From Saprospiraceae bacterium (GTDB lineage: Bacteria > Bacteroidota > Bacteroidia > Chitinophagales > Saprospiraceae): 35,618 nucleotides of DNA. Position 1 is the stretch's first letter; the number at the start of each line of letters is the position of its first letter. The notes under the pieces are model-generated. The model was not told the DNA's origin and made no database searches. It saw only the letters and a list, made by a program, of their open reading frames with translations. This document shows positions 24,669 through 33,638 of the stretch, in pieces. The stretch covers positions 1 to 35,618 of the forward strand of contig JAEUUT010000102.1 in NCBI GenBank assembly GCA_016787415.1, given 5' to 3'. The position numbers were made by a program, and so were the translations under genes.

Positions 24669-26156
24669 TCACGCTCTTTTTTCATTTTTCATCAACAAAA
24701 GATACACCGCAAACGAAACGCCGAAACCAACAAACCAGGCATAGTGGTACAAACTGGAAATAAACGTTGGTACGGCATCCTGACCAAGCACATGAATGGT
24801 GACTAAAAAACCAGGAATATTGGGTACGATTCCTGCCAGTAAAGCCCAGAGGGCTTTCATATTGTAGCCATTCTGGTAGGAGTAAATGCCAGAAATAGAA
24901 TACAAGTCGTTGACAATCAGTTGCTTGTTTCGAATAAAATAGTAGTCGGCGATCATAATGCCGCCGATGGGCCCCAGCAAACTCGAATAAGCGATCAGCC
25001 AGGTAAAAATGTAGCCGCTCGGGTCGGCTACCAGTTTCCAGGGGAAAATCAACACCCCAAAAATACCGGTGATGTAGCCGCCCATCCTGAAGTTGATACG
25101 GGTAGGGGAGAGGTTGGAAAAATCATTGGCCGGGCCTACGATGTTGGCGGCAATATTGGTAGCCAGCGTTGAAATGGCCACACAAATCATGGCTACACTG
25201 ACCAGCATTTTACTTTCAAACTTTCCGGCCAGTACCAGTGGATCCCAAATCATTTCTCCATAAATAATAACCGTAGCAGAGGTAACGACAACACCGATGA
25301 AGGAAAACAAGGTCATGGAAGGCGGTAGCCCGATTACTTGCCCTGTCACTTGTGCCTGCTGGCTGGTTGCATATCGCGTAAAATCCGGAATATTCAGCGA
25401 CAGCGTAGCCCAGAAGCCCACCATACCTGTCAGTGCCGGGAAAAAGAAATCCCAGAAGGCTGCATTGCTTTGGAATTTGGAGGGCTGCGACAAAATTGGC
25501 CCCAGTCCGTTGCCGGCGTCGATGGCCCAGAATAAAAGGGCAAGCGCTGCTAATGGAAGAAATATTGCCTTGAAAACCAATAGTTTACGGATGGTTTCTA
25601 CGCCCAGCCAGATGATAAACATATTCAGCAGCCAGAACAGGAAAAATGTCACAGCCGGGCCTGTTTCCAATCCAAATGACTCCGGAAAAACGCGCGGCCA
25701 TTGCTCGATACCTGGCGACCACACCTTCCACATCTGATACAGCGCAAAACCCCCGATCCAGGTCTGAATGCCAAACCAGCCACAGGCTACGATGGCGCGC
25801 AGGATGGCTGGCAGGTTGGCAAGTCGCACGCCAAAACTGGCGCGTGCCAGCACGGGAAATGGTATTCCGTATTTGGCGCCCGCGTGGCCGTTCAGCACCA
25901 TAGGCGCCAGCACGATGGTATTTCCCAGAAAAATAGTGCCGATAGCCTGCCACCAGTTCATGCCACCCTCTATTAATGAACTGGCGAGCATGTAGGTAGG
26001 AATACACAGACTCATGCTCACCCATAGCGCAGCGTAGTTCCAGGTGGTCCAGGTTCGTGCAGCAGGCGGAATAGGCGCCAGGTCGTGGCTGTACAGGGAC
26101 GATTTGGGGCGCATGTTTTCAGATGATACAATTTCAGTCATAGGCAAGAGCGGCAT
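24669..26156 (-). CDS. NCS1 family nucleobase (pyrimidine-type) transporter
   Basis: This 495-residue polytopic inner-membrane protein has about 12 helices. The N-terminus has LAPIPPAARTWTTWNYAALW (near 27-46), the NCS1 family pattern before TM1; YGIPFPVLARASFGVRLANLPAILRAIVACGWFGIQTWIGG (near 112-152) is the central family signature. LNIPDFTRYA and NIAANIVGPANDFSNLSPTRINFRMG are the cytoplasmic loop and TM8-9 motifs. NCS1 carriers import uracil, cytosine, allantoin or hydantoins with sodium or protons. Being inside the pyrimidine cluster favours uracil, cytosine or thymine, which is inference. Start ATG at 26156; an ATG at 26141 is possible. The dihydropyrimidinase gene follows after 6 bp, and the aminotransferase gene precedes by 71 bp. 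Confidence 0.92.
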   Translation of the reverse strand: MPLLPMTEIVSSENMRPKSSLYSHDLAPIPPAARTWTTWNYAALWVSMSLCIPTYMLASSLIEGGMNWWQAIGTIFLGNTIVLAPMVLNGHAGAKYGIPFPVLARASFGVRLANLPAILRAIVACGWFGIQTWIGGFALYQMWKVWSPGIEQWPRVFPESFGLETGPAVTFFLFWLLNMFIIWLGVETIRKLLVFKAIFLPLAALALLFWAIDAGNGLGPILSQPSKFQSNAAFWDFFFPALTGMVGFWATLSLNIPDFTRYATSQQAQVTGQVIGLPPSMTLFSFIGVVVTSATVIIYGEMIWDPLVLAGKFESKMLVSVAMICVAISTLATNIAANIVGPANDFSNLSPTRINFRMGGYITGIFGVLIFPWKLVADPSGYIFTWLIAYSSLLGPIGGIMIADYYFIRNKQLIVNDLYSISGIYSYQNGYNMKALWALLAGIVPNIPGFLVTIHVLGQDAVPTFISSLYHYAWFVGFGVSFAVYLLLMKNEKRA

Positions 26157-26227
26157 ACCGACCCGGGGGCCGGATGAAAGAAATATGATTAAACGGGAAT
26201 TTTAGGGGTGAAATAACTCCTTGATAA

Positions 26228-27577
26228 TCAATAGCAATACTCATCTGCAATCGAAATTACCTTGCTGAGTATTTCGACGCCTTCATCTATTTCATCCTTG
26301 GTGATGCAAAGTGGCGGGGCTGTAAAAATCCAGTTCCAGCGCACAAAAGTGAACATGCCGTGGGCGCGTACCGCCGCGGCAATGCGGTTGCTGGCTTCCA
26401 TGTCTTTGGGTGCTGCATTCCAGGGGGAAATGGGTTCTTTGGTATCGCGGTTTTTCACCAGTTCGATACAGCCCAGCAGGCCCGTGTTGCGGAAATCGCC
26501 GATAGAAGGGTGTTTTTCCCGGAGTTCGTCGATGCGTTGTTCGAGGTAAAGACCCATCCTGGCGGCATTGTCTACCATGCCTTCGTCTTCCATTACCTGA
26601 ATATTTTCGATGGCCGCAGCACAGGCTACGGCATGTGCAGAGTAGGTGAGGCCGATGGCCATAAAACGCTCGTCGAAGTGTTTGGCAATCGGGTCGGAAA
26701 CCAGCACGCCACCCAGCGGAATATAGCCCGAAGTGATGCCTTTTGCCATGCAGATCATATCGGGCACTACATCGTGGTGTTCGCAGGCAAACCATTTTCC
26801 GGTGCGACCAAACCCGCTCATCACCTCGTCGTCGATCAGCAGGATGCCATATTTTTCTGCCAGCGCTTTTACTTTTTTGAGGTAAAAAGGCGGGTATTTC
26901 AGGCATCCAGAAGAGCCGGATTCTCCTTCGAACAGGATAGCGGCAATGCTTTCCGGGTTTTCATACAACATGACCTGTTCGAGGTTGCGCAGGGCCATTT
27001 CGCCGCACGCTTCCGGCGAGTCGGAATTCCAGGGACAGCGATAGAAATACGGATTCTCTACCCGTATAATACCGGGAATTTGCTGCGCATCCATCGGAAA
27101 ACGCCGCGGGTCGCCGCTCACCGTGAGTGCGCCATAGGTGCCACCGTGGTAGGAGCGATAATGGGTGATGATCTTGTGGCGGCCAGTGTAAAAACGCGCC
27201 AGTTTGATCGCATTTTCAATGGCTTCCGAGCCACCCAGCGTGAAAAACGTCTTGTTGAGGTTGCCGGGTGCGAGTTCGGCCAGTTTTTTTCCCAGCAGGC
27301 CGCGGGCTTCCGTCACCATTCCCGGATGCACATAACTGACCTGCTCCATCTGGCGGCGAACGGCTTCGGTAATGCGCTGATTGCCGTGGCCGATATTTAC
27401 GTTCATCAATTGGGACGAAAAATCGAGGTATCGTCGCCCGTCGGCATCGTGCAGGTAAACGCCCTCTGCGCGTTCGATAGCCAGCGGATTCAGGCCCGAC
27501 TGTTTCGACCAGGAGAACAAGGTATGATCGAGGCTGGTTTGCACCATCGTTTGCCGATCCATTAATAATGTGCTCAT
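26228..27577 (-). CDS. Class III PLP aminotransferase (probable beta-alanine transaminase)
   Basis: The 449-residue PLP enzyme belongs to the omega-aminotransferase group. Residues GGSEAIENAIKLAR (115-128) bind the cofactor phosphate, Tyr/Gly at YHGGTYGALT contact the ring, IDDEVMSGFGRTG (248-260) holds the Asp that contacts the pyridine nitrogen, and Lys279 in MAKGITSGYIPLGG forms the Schiff base. Such enzymes move amino groups from beta-alanine or 3-aminoisobutyrate to pyruvate or 2-oxoglutarate. Its position after the dehydrogenase gene and before NCS1, dihydropyrimidinase and beta-ureidopropionase argues for beta-alanine to malonate semialdehyde. Acceptor specificity cannot be read from sequence. 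The spacing to the upstream gene is 42 bp. Confidence 0.9.
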   Translation of the reverse strand: MSTLLMDRQTMVQTSLDHTLFSWSKQSGLNPLAIERAEGVYLHDADGRRYLDFSSQLMNVNIGHGNQRITEAVRRQMEQVSYVHPGMVTEARGLLGKKLAELAPGNLNKTFFTLGGSEAIENAIKLARFYTGRHKIITHYRSYHGGTYGALTVSGDPRRFPMDAQQIPGIIRVENPYFYRCPWNSDSPEACGEMALRNLEQVMLYENPESIAAILFEGESGSSGCLKYPPFYLKKVKALAEKYGILLIDDEVMSGFGRTGKWFACEHHDVVPDMICMAKGITSGYIPLGGVLVSDPIAKHFDERFMAIGLTYSAHAVACAAAIENIQVMEDEGMVDNAARMGLYLEQRIDELREKHPSIGDFRNTGLLGCIELVKNRDTKEPISPWNAAPKDMEASNRIAAAVRAHGMFTFVRWNWIFTAPPLCITKDEIDEGVEILSKVISIADEYCY

Positions 27578-27619
27578 ATCCAGGTAGTTATAGTAGTTAG
27601 GAAATAAGTGCTCTGGAAA

Positions 27620-29095
27620 TCAACTCATCCAGTTGGTGCGGGCTTCCGGATTCCATTTCACCGACGTCTTTTTATTCTGCGTCCAGAATTCGATGGAACT
27701 TTTGCCAGTAATGTCGCAAACACCGAACTTAGAGTCGTTCCAGCCGCCAAAAGAAAACGGTTCGCGGGGTACTGGTACGCCAATATTTACGCCAATCATA
27801 CCGGCACTGGCGCGTTCCATCACTTCTTTGGCAAACCCGCCGTTTTCGGTAAAAATGGCGGCCGCATTGCCGTAAGGAGACGCATTTTCAATAGCAATGG
27901 CCTCATCGAGGTTTTTAGCCCGTACGATGGCGATGACCGGGCCGAACACTTCTTCATGTGCAATGCGCATATCGGCCGTTACATAATCTACAATCGTTGG
28001 CCCCACATAAAAACCACCTTCTTTGTTGGGCACCACCGTATTGCGGCCATCTACCAGCACTTTGGCGCCTGCTTTTTCTGCTTCGTCGATGAAAGCCGTG
28101 ATGCGTGTCCTGGATTCGGCGCTGATCACGGCGCCCAGGTTCTCGCCCGGCTTCAGTTTGCGCGCTTCGTCACACATTTTGTCGATGATGTGCTGCACAC
28201 GATCTACCCCGATCATAACGGCGGCGGCCATACAGCGCTGACCCGCGCAGCCTGACATGGATGCAACCACATTGGAGGCGGTCATGTCGAGGTTGGCATC
28301 GGGCATGACGATCAGGTGGTTTTTGGCGCCACCCAGGGCCACACAACGTTTGAGGTTGGAAGTGGCACGTTGGTACACAATTTTGGCCACTTTGGTAGAG
28401 CCTACAAAAGACACGGCCTGAATATCGGGGTGGTCGCAGATGCCTTCCACAATTTCGCGGCCACCATTCACCACGCTGAACACGCCGTCAGGAATGCCGG
28501 CTTCTTTGAGCAATTCTGCTATACGGAGGGCGCTCAGTGGGACAATTTCTGAAGGCTTGAGAATCAGGCAGTTACCCAGTACCAATGCGTTGGGAATTGT
28601 CCAGTTGGGCACCATATTGGGAAAGTTAAACGGTGCAATCGATGCGACTACACCGATGGGTTTGCGCTCCACTCGACATTCGACGCCTTTGCTGACTTCC
28701 TGTACCTCGCTGGCAACAATTTGGGGCATGGAACAGGCGAATTCGCACAGTTCAATGCTTTTGTCAACTTCTGCACGGGCTTCATCCAGGGTTTTGCCGT
28801 TTTCCACATGCACCAGTTCGGCCAGTGCTTCGCGGTCGCGCAGAAGCAGGTTTCGATACCTGAAAATATACTGCACCCTTTCTTTCAGAGTGAGTGCCGA
28901 CCAGGCAGGCCAGGCCTTGCGGGCAGCCTGTACCGCCGTGTCGAGTTCATAGTATGCCGACAGAGGGACGGCGGAAATGACTTTGCCGTCGATGGGGCTG
29001 ACCACATCCAGTTTGCCGGATGCGGATATTTTAAAATCGCCGTTGATAAAATTCAATACCTCTCCGGGTATGTGCATGGATACAGCCATATTCAA
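27620..29095 (-). CDS. mmsA: CoA-acylating (methyl)malonate-semialdehyde dehydrogenase
   Basis: This 491-residue NAD-dependent enzyme converts malonate or methylmalonate semialdehyde plus CoA to acetyl-CoA or propionyl-CoA and CO2. The family signature is plain: INGDFKISASGK near 17-28, PFNFPNMVPNW, the catalytic Cys288 in CAGQRCMAA, EEVFGPV, and the C-terminal PREPFSFGGWNDSKFG. The absence of a general-base Glu at the aldehyde-dehydrogenase position and the GQRCM loop fit the acylating subgroup (MmsA/IolA). It is the first gene of the pyrimidine cluster and performs its last step, making acetyl-CoA from uracil or propionyl-CoA from thymine. ATG at 29095 (or 29089). No promoter with both elements was found in the 215 bp before it. 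Confidence 0.94.
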   Translation of the reverse strand: MNMAVSMHIPGEVLNFINGDFKISASGKLDVVSPIDGKVISAVPLSAYYELDTAVQAARKAWPAWSALTLKERVQYIFRYRNLLLRDREALAELVHVENGKTLDEARAEVDKSIELCEFACSMPQIVASEVQEVSKGVECRVERKPIGVVASIAPFNFPNMVPNWTIPNALVLGNCLILKPSEIVPLSALRIAELLKEAGIPDGVFSVVNGGREIVEGICDHPDIQAVSFVGSTKVAKIVYQRATSNLKRCVALGGAKNHLIVMPDANLDMTASNVVASMSGCAGQRCMAAAVMIGVDRVQHIIDKMCDEARKLKPGENLGAVISAESRTRITAFIDEAEKAGAKVLVDGRNTVVPNKEGGFYVGPTIVDYVTADMRIAHEEVFGPVIAIVRAKNLDEAIAIENASPYGNAAAIFTENGGFAKEVMERASAGMIGVNIGVPVPREPFSFGGWNDSKFGVCDITGKSSIEFWTQNKKTSVKWNPEARTNWMS

Positions 29096-29310
29096 TCTTT
29101 TTTGGTAGGGAAAATCAAACCTGGCAGTAAGGCGAAATGTCGATGGTGCTGCACAGGTTGAGTTTGTTGGGGTGGTGAAAGTAATGGGTTTATCATTTCA
29201 GCGCAAGGTATGTTCCAAATTTTCAGCAGGATTTTTTCAATGTGTTTATGCATTCGCTGCCAGGCCTGCATCATTTCTCCGTACATGAACCACCTCAATC
29301 TTTCTTTTTT

Positions 29311-30975
29311 ATGAAAAAATTACTTTTGTTTTTGCTGCTTGTGTGCCAAATCGGAATGGCTCAAACTTCCAAACCAATCAAATCTCGCGTCGACCGGGTC
29401 ATCGTTTTTAACCGGGGCGCACAACTGTTTACTACTGAAAAAATATCGCTGCCTGCGGGCACCCACCAACTTGTCTTTGAGAATATTTCCCCGTTGGTAC
29501 AGGAAGCGTCGCTTCAGGCAGGCGCAGGAAATGGCGCAGTGGTGATGGATGTTCGATACAACCTTTACTATACAGTTGTGGAGAAAAAACCTTCCGATCC
29601 TGCTTTGAAAAAACTGGAAAAAGACCTCAAGGCGGTACTTGATTCGCTCACAGATATTGGGTTTACCATGAAGGGCTTACAAAACAGGATCAACAACCTC
29701 TCCACAGAAAGAAACATACTCCTGGGCAACAAGATGATGCGGGGAGAATTCCAGCGCGATTCATTGCCCGTTTTTCAGCAAAGTATTGAATACCTGCGCA
29801 TTAGATTGGAAAATATCAATGCGGAAATGCTCAAACTGGAACGAGAGCAAAGCAAATGGGGCGACCTTCGTTCCGTACTCGAACAGCGACAGACTGCCTT
29901 GCAAACGCTGATTTCCGGCAACTTTGAACCTGCCGTGGAAAATCCGCAGCCCGTACCACAGGTCATCATCACACTTCTGTGCGAACGCGCCGTCAATACG
30001 GAAGTGAACTTTAATTACTTCGTGGAAAATGCCGGCTGGACGCCCACATATGATTTGCGGGCGGATAACAATTCCACAGATATCGAACTCAATCACCGCG
30101 CCGGTGTGTACCAGGGTTCAGGAATCGAGTGGAAAGACGTATTGCTGACACTCTCGACCGGTAATCCGAATGAATCAGGCATCAAACCTGTGTTAAGTCC
30201 CTACCTTTTGAGTTTTGAATATTATGCTCCTTCGCCCCGGAAAAAAATGGATAGACAAGTGCTGGCAAAACCTGCTGCTTCGAGCATGACTGATGATGTA
30301 AAAGAAATGGCAGAGGAAAGTGCAAAAGACATTGACGGCGTGTACGATTATACAACTGTTACACAAAATGCGCTGCGAATAGAGTATGAAATCAGCCTGA
30401 AATACACCATCGCTTCCGATGGACAGGCGCACCAGGTGGTCATCCAGAATCGGAAAATTCCGGCACAATACAATTACGCGGTCGTACCCAAATTAGACCC
30501 TGACGTATTCCTGATGGCTCGGGTGACAGACTGGGAAGACCTCAACCTGATTCCCGGGACTGCCCGTGTGTATTTTGAAGGCACCTATGTGGGACAAACC
30601 GTTATCAATCCGGGCACCACCAACGATACTTTGTTGCTCAACCTGGGACGCGACAAAAGTATCGTCGTAAAACGCACCAAACTGAAAGACAAGTCGCGGG
30701 AAAGAATTCTGGCCGAGAACAAGGAAGTAATCAAAACCTTTGAAATCAGTGTGCGGAACACCAAATCCATACCGATTCGCCTGATTGTAGAGGATCAAAT
30801 GCCAATTTCGTCCGATCCTTCCATAAAAATCTCCTACGATGAGTATGGAAAAGCCTCTTTCAATCCAGATACCGGCAAATTGATTTGGGATTTGAAATTG
30901 GACCCCAAAGAGAATAAAAAGGTGAGTTTTAGTTTTGGGGTGAAGTTTCCGAAGGAAAAACAACTGCAAATTTAG
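29311..30975 (+). CDS. MuiA-like DUF4139 domain protein, exported
   Basis: The start ATG at 29311 begins a Sec signal peptide ([18 protein letters not shown]); a further upstream ATG at 29242 has no such logic. The product has 554 residues. Residues 20-110 hold the N-terminal domain ([34 protein letters not shown]), followed by a helical coiled-coil of about 90 residues ([31 protein letters not shown]). From about 230 the DUF4139 beta domain runs ([43 protein letters not shown]) to the end ([12 protein letters not shown]). 'Mucoidy inhibitor A' proteins have no proved mechanism. The TAG stop is the first triplet of a 7-mer array, which is unusual. Confidence 0.85.
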   Translation: MKKLLLFLLLVCQIGMAQTSKPIKSRVDRVIVFNRGAQLFTTEKISLPAGTHQLVFENISPLVQEASLQAGAGNGAVVMDVRYNLYYTVVEKKPSDPALKKLEKDLKAVLDSLTDIGFTMKGLQNRINNLSTERNILLGNKMMRGEFQRDSLPVFQQSIEYLRIRLENINAEMLKLEREQSKWGDLRSVLEQRQTALQTLISGNFEPAVENPQPVPQVIITLLCERAVNTEVNFNYFVENAGWTPTYDLRADNNSTDIELNHRAGVYQGSGIEWKDVLLTLSTGNPNESGIKPVLSPYLLSFEYYAPSPRKKMDRQVLAKPAASSMTDDVKEMAEESAKDIDGVYDYTTVTQNALRIEYEISLKYTIASDGQAHQVVIQNRKIPAQYNYAVVPKLDPDVFLMARVTDWEDLNLIPGTARVYFEGTYVGQTVINPGTTNDTLLLNLGRDKSIVVKRTKLKDKSRERILAENKEVIKTFEISVRNTKSIPIRLIVEDQMPISSDPSIKISYDEYGKASFNPDTGKLIWDLKLDPKENKKVSFSFGVKFPKEKQLQI

Positions 30976-31259
30976 TAGTGAGTGGTGAGTGGTGAGTAGT
31001 GAGTGGTGAGTAGTGAGTAGTGAGTAGTGAGTAGTGAGTAGTGAGTAGTGAGTAGTGAGTAGTGAGTAGTGAGTAGTGAGTAGTGAGTGGTGAGTAGTGA
31101 GTAGTGAGTAGTGAGTGGTGAGTAGTGAGTAGTGAGTGGTGAGTAGTGAGTAGTGAGTGGTGAGTGAGTGTTACGTACTTTGCTTTTGGCCACTCTTTCT
31201 CAGCAGCCAAAAGAATACTCACCACTCACTACTCACTACTCACCACTCACCACTCACTA
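30973..31259. repeat. Heptanucleotide array and inverted partner between two convergent stop codons
   Basis: From 30978 to 31166 there are 27 uninterrupted, in-phase 7-mers, all GTGAGTA (19) or GTGAGTG (8). The right side (31215-31259) holds six units in the opposite orientation. A unique core lies between them with a small hairpin, CTTTTGGC at 31183-31190 and GCCAAAAG at 31206-31213. The MuiA stop codon (30973-30975) and the anti-sigma stop codon (31257-31259) both form the outer edges of the repeat; the first 29 bp inward from each are identical. Tracts of this kind vary in copy number by slippage. It probably ends both transcripts. Confidence 0.95.
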
Positions 31260-31862
31260 CGCCGCATTTTTCTTCCACTGAATAATCGCTTTAGCCGGTC
31301 TGGAAGAAGTGATTTGCAGGTCGTGGTGTTCGCCGATCTGCATGGTATAAAAATCGCCTTCGCCGAGGTGGATGGTGCGTTGATGGCCGTCGGCACTTGT
31401 AATATAGCAGGTGCAGGAGCCTTCCAGGATCAGGAAACTTTCAAGCACATCGGTGTGTACTTCTTCCGGAATGAACTCTTTTACCCATGCAACAAACAAT
31501 TCACGCTCCTCATTATCTTCCAGCGTATGCATATAAATATCCTCGTAATCATCCGGCGGCTGGATATTGCTGGTGAGTTCCTGCCAATCCAGCAGGTTAG
31601 CAGACTCATCCAAAAAAGGGAGATTGTTCAAATCCAGCGCTTGTCGTTGGTTCTTTTGCCGATTCAGCAGGCGGATTTTGTCCAGCACTTTGTTGCGCAA
31701 GTCGGGAGGAGGGGCCAAAGCAAAGTCATTGGCCAGATGGATTAAATCGTCCTCTGCTTGCACGACAGCCTCGGGGCTAATCGGGGAATCGGGATGTTCA
31801 TTCAGGAGTTCCCGGATTTCATCGCGTGTGATGTCATAATTCTTTTCCAAAGCCAAATTCAA
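31257..31862 (-). CDS. Cupin-domain anti-sigma factor (ChrR-like)
   Basis: The protein has 201 residues. Residues 1-70 are helical and charged (TRDEIRELLNEHP, PDLRNKVLDKIRLLN), as in sigma-binding domains. Residues 105-200 form a cupin: EEVHTDVLESFLILEG (133-148) and HLGEGDFYTMQIGEHHDL (165-182). The canonical first cupin motif HxH-x3,4-E is here Glu134-x-His136-x4-Glu141, so one metal-binding His is replaced by Glu; His179 or His180 could supply the third ligand. The start ATG overlaps the sigma gene stop by 4 bp (ATGA), the classic layout of an ECF sigma and its anti-sigma. The signal it senses is not known. Confidence 0.8.
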   Translation of the reverse strand: MNLALEKNYDITRDEIRELLNEHPDSPISPEAVVQAEDDLIHLANDFALAPPPDLRNKVLDKIRLLNRQKNQRQALDLNNLPFLDESANLLDWQELTSNIQPPDDYEDIYMHTLEDNEERELFVAWVKEFIPEEVHTDVLESFLILEGSCTCYITSADGHQRTIHLGEGDFYTMQIGEHHDLQITSSRPAKAIIQWKKNAA

Positions 31863-32431
31863 TGGTTGTGCGGGTCGGTAAAATACTGTCTGAGTTCTTT
31901 CATGGCAGTACGGGCTCGTAGTTTTACCGTGCCCAGCGGGATATTAAAATTGTCAGCGATTTCCTGTTGGGTATATCCTTCAAAATACATCCATTCAATC
32001 ACCTGACGGCATGCGGGGGAAAGTTTGTCTACCAGTTGACGAAGCCCCATAGTATCTGTTGAAACCTGGTAGGCAGACGAACCGGCACCAGTATCTACGA
32101 GGTGATCGAGCGTTTGGTTTTTTATTTTCTGAGAAAAATATTTTGATCGGGTAAAATCAATGGCCGTATTGCGGGCAATATTGATCAGCCAGGTGACTAA
32201 TTTCCCTTTTTCTGCATCGTATCGGGCTGCATTTTGCCAGATTTTAACAAAACAGTCCTGCAAAAGGTTTTCCGCGTCTTTTCGATCTCTTACAATACGA
32301 ACAATTACCCCAAACAGCAGGTTGGCGTAATTATCATACAGCCGTGCATATGCCTCCTCGTCCCCTTCAACAAGCAGGGCTATCAAATGCGCATCGGCAT
32401 ACGTTTGATTTGTGGCAAGTTCTACTGGCAC
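31859..32431 (-). CDS. ECF-type RNA polymerase sigma factor
   Basis: The protein has 190 residues. Region 2 spans about 15-90: EAYARLYDNYANLLFGVIVRIV, DAENLLQDCFVKIWQNAARYD, LVTWLINIARNTAIDFTRSK. Region 4 spans about 130-183 with the helix-turn-helix GYTQQEIADNFNIPLGTVKLRARTAMKELRQ. No region 1 or 3 is present, as for ECF (group 4) sigma factors. It is encoded just before, and coupled to, a cupin anti-sigma, so that complex would release the sigma factor upon a signal. A housekeeping-type promoter lies 30 bp upstream. The divergent secreted NTF2-like gene may be a target, but no convincing ECF promoter was found there. Confidence 0.94.
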   Translation of the reverse strand: MPVELATNQTYADAHLIALLVEGDEEAYARLYDNYANLLFGVIVRIVRDRKDAENLLQDCFVKIWQNAARYDAEKGKLVTWLINIARNTAIDFTRSKYFSQKIKNQTLDHLVDTGAGSSAYQVSTDTMGLRQLVDKLSPACRQVIEWMYFEGYTQQEIADNFNIPLGTVKLRARTAMKELRQYFTDPHNH

Positions 32432-32461
32432 GCTACAAAAGGGTTTTCACTGGATGACGGA

Positions 32462-32493
32462 CAAAGATAAAAATTTGAAAGAACCTGATCCAA
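32462..32493 (-). promoter_or_regulatory. Promoter of the ECF sigma gene
   Basis: On the minus strand TTG (32493-32491) and TATCTTTG (32469-32462) are spaced by 21 bp, a full match to TTG-N17-23-TAnnTTTG. Transcription would begin near 32455, about 24 nt before the sigma start. Confidence 0.65.
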
Positions 32494-32562
32494 GATTTTG
32501 ATTACCTCGTAGATGGGGGAAACAAAATTTCATCACAATTAAACTCAATTTTTTAACTTACC

Positions 32563-33432
32563 ATGTCAACCATGAAAAACACTCCTTTTTTCTCCATGCT
32601 GCTGGCACTTTTTTGCCTGCAAACGTCTTTCTCTCAGGATGTTAACTCCAAAAACATCGCCACCATCCGAAAAGCATATGATGCCCTGAATCGCCGTGAT
32701 TGGGCAACTTTTGCCGCTCAATGTACACCTGGTTACACAGATACGAATGTAGGGCCTTCGCCGGCAGTAGGCATCGATGCTGCGCTGGATTTGTACAAAC
32801 AATTCGCTTCAGGTTTTCCTGATTTCAACATACAAATCAATGAAATCGCAGCCATTTCCCCCAACCGTTATTTGATACGTGTTTCAATATCAGGCACCAA
32901 CACCGGCACTTTCGGGATGCTGCCTGCTACTGGAAAATCCATTCGATTCGACGATTCGGATGTGGTAGAATTTGACAACAACGGAAAATGTATCAGTCAC
33001 TCCATTACGAATACAGGCGAGCCGCTTCGCCAGATTGGATATGGGTCGATGCTGAATCCTAATACCGGAACGGTGATAGCCCTCTACGAAAAATTTGGAA
33101 AAGGCGACGTTCCGGGTATTTTAGCCATGTGCAGCGACGATGTGGTGTTCAATATTGAAGATCGTGTTTTTGATGATCATGCCCGTTTTTTCAAAGGCAA
33201 GGCGCAGGTTGGGCAGTTTTTTCAGGAACTGGGTGGCAAATTCCAGTATTCCAAATTCCAGCCCGTGCGTTTTATCGCCGATGGGGATGATGTGGTTATT
33301 TTGGTCGATGTCGAATACAAACATATTCCTACGGGAAAAATGTACACCTCTTCCTATACCCACCGGTTCAAACTCAAAAACGGGCAGGTTGTATTTTTCA
33401 GAGGGATTGATGATTTTCAGATGATGAAGTGA
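32563..33432 (+). CDS. Secreted protein with two NTF2/SnoaL-like domains
   Basis: The protein has 289 residues. Residues 1-24 are a signal peptide (NTPFFSMLLALFCLQTSFSQ). The first domain (about 28-155) has the SnoaL-like pattern of a helical start, IRKAYDALNRRDWATFAAQC, then LYKQFASGFPDFNIQINEIAAIS and TGKSIRFDDSDVVEFDNNGKCISH. The second (about 165-288) begins VIALYEKFGKGDVPGILAMCSDDVVF and ends THRFKLKNGQVVFFRGIDDF. Two tandem NTF2-like folds form a cone with a pocket for a small ligand; many such exported proteins are of unknown function. It is divergent from the ECF sigma gene with 131 bp between starts, so the two may be controlled together. No catalytic residues are assigned. Confidence 0.8.
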   Translation: MSTMKNTPFFSMLLALFCLQTSFSQDVNSKNIATIRKAYDALNRRDWATFAAQCTPGYTDTNVGPSPAVGIDAALDLYKQFASGFPDFNIQINEIAAISPNRYLIRVSISGTNTGTFGMLPATGKSIRFDDSDVVEFDNNGKCISHSITNTGEPLRQIGYGSMLNPNTGTVIALYEKFGKGDVPGILAMCSDDVVFNIEDRVFDDHARFFKGKAQVGQFFQELGGKFQYSKFQPVRFIADGDDVVILVDVEYKHIPTGKMYTSSYTHRFKLKNGQVVFFRGIDDFQMMK

Positions 33433-33504
33433 GTGATGGATATGATGGTATATCAGAAGTGCCGGCTTCATAATATGTAGAAAATTTTATTTTATCGAGA
33501 CGTC

Positions 33505-33537
33505 AGACCTTCCAGGTTTCTAAAACCTGGAAGGTCT
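33505..33537. repeat. Perfect 15-bp palindrome with 3-nt loop
   Basis: Arms 33505-33519 and 33523-33537 are perfect reverse complements around CTA. It lies 70 bp after the NTF2-like gene stop. No T-run follows on either strand, so a simple terminator is unlikely; the sequence resembles dispersed palindromic repeats known in Bacteroidota genomes. Confidence 0.75.
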
Positions 33538-33638
33538 AAAAGCATTAGAAGTAGAATAAAGTTTCTCATTCTTTTCAAAGCCAGTACTTGCAAGACACCC
33601 ACATCCAACGTCTATCTTGCGTCGTCAATTTTAATTTC

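Noticed and set aside
26360..27565. A 401-residue open frame on the plus strand, antisense to the aminotransferase
   Set aside because: It has no recognisable domain and mirrors the codon bias of a clearly real gene on the other strand, whose full active site is present.
30978..31166. CRISPR-like array
   Set aside because: Units are 7 bp, directly adjacent, with no spacers and no cas genes nearby.
30929..31225. Minus-strand frame rich in LLTTHHS repeats
   Set aside because: It is the translation of the heptamer array, which has no stop on that strand; periodic low-complexity output does not support a protein.
32481..32510. ECF-type promoter (GAACC ... CGT) before the NTF2-like gene
   Set aside because: The 22-bp spacer is too long for the usual ECF spacing of about 16-17 bp.
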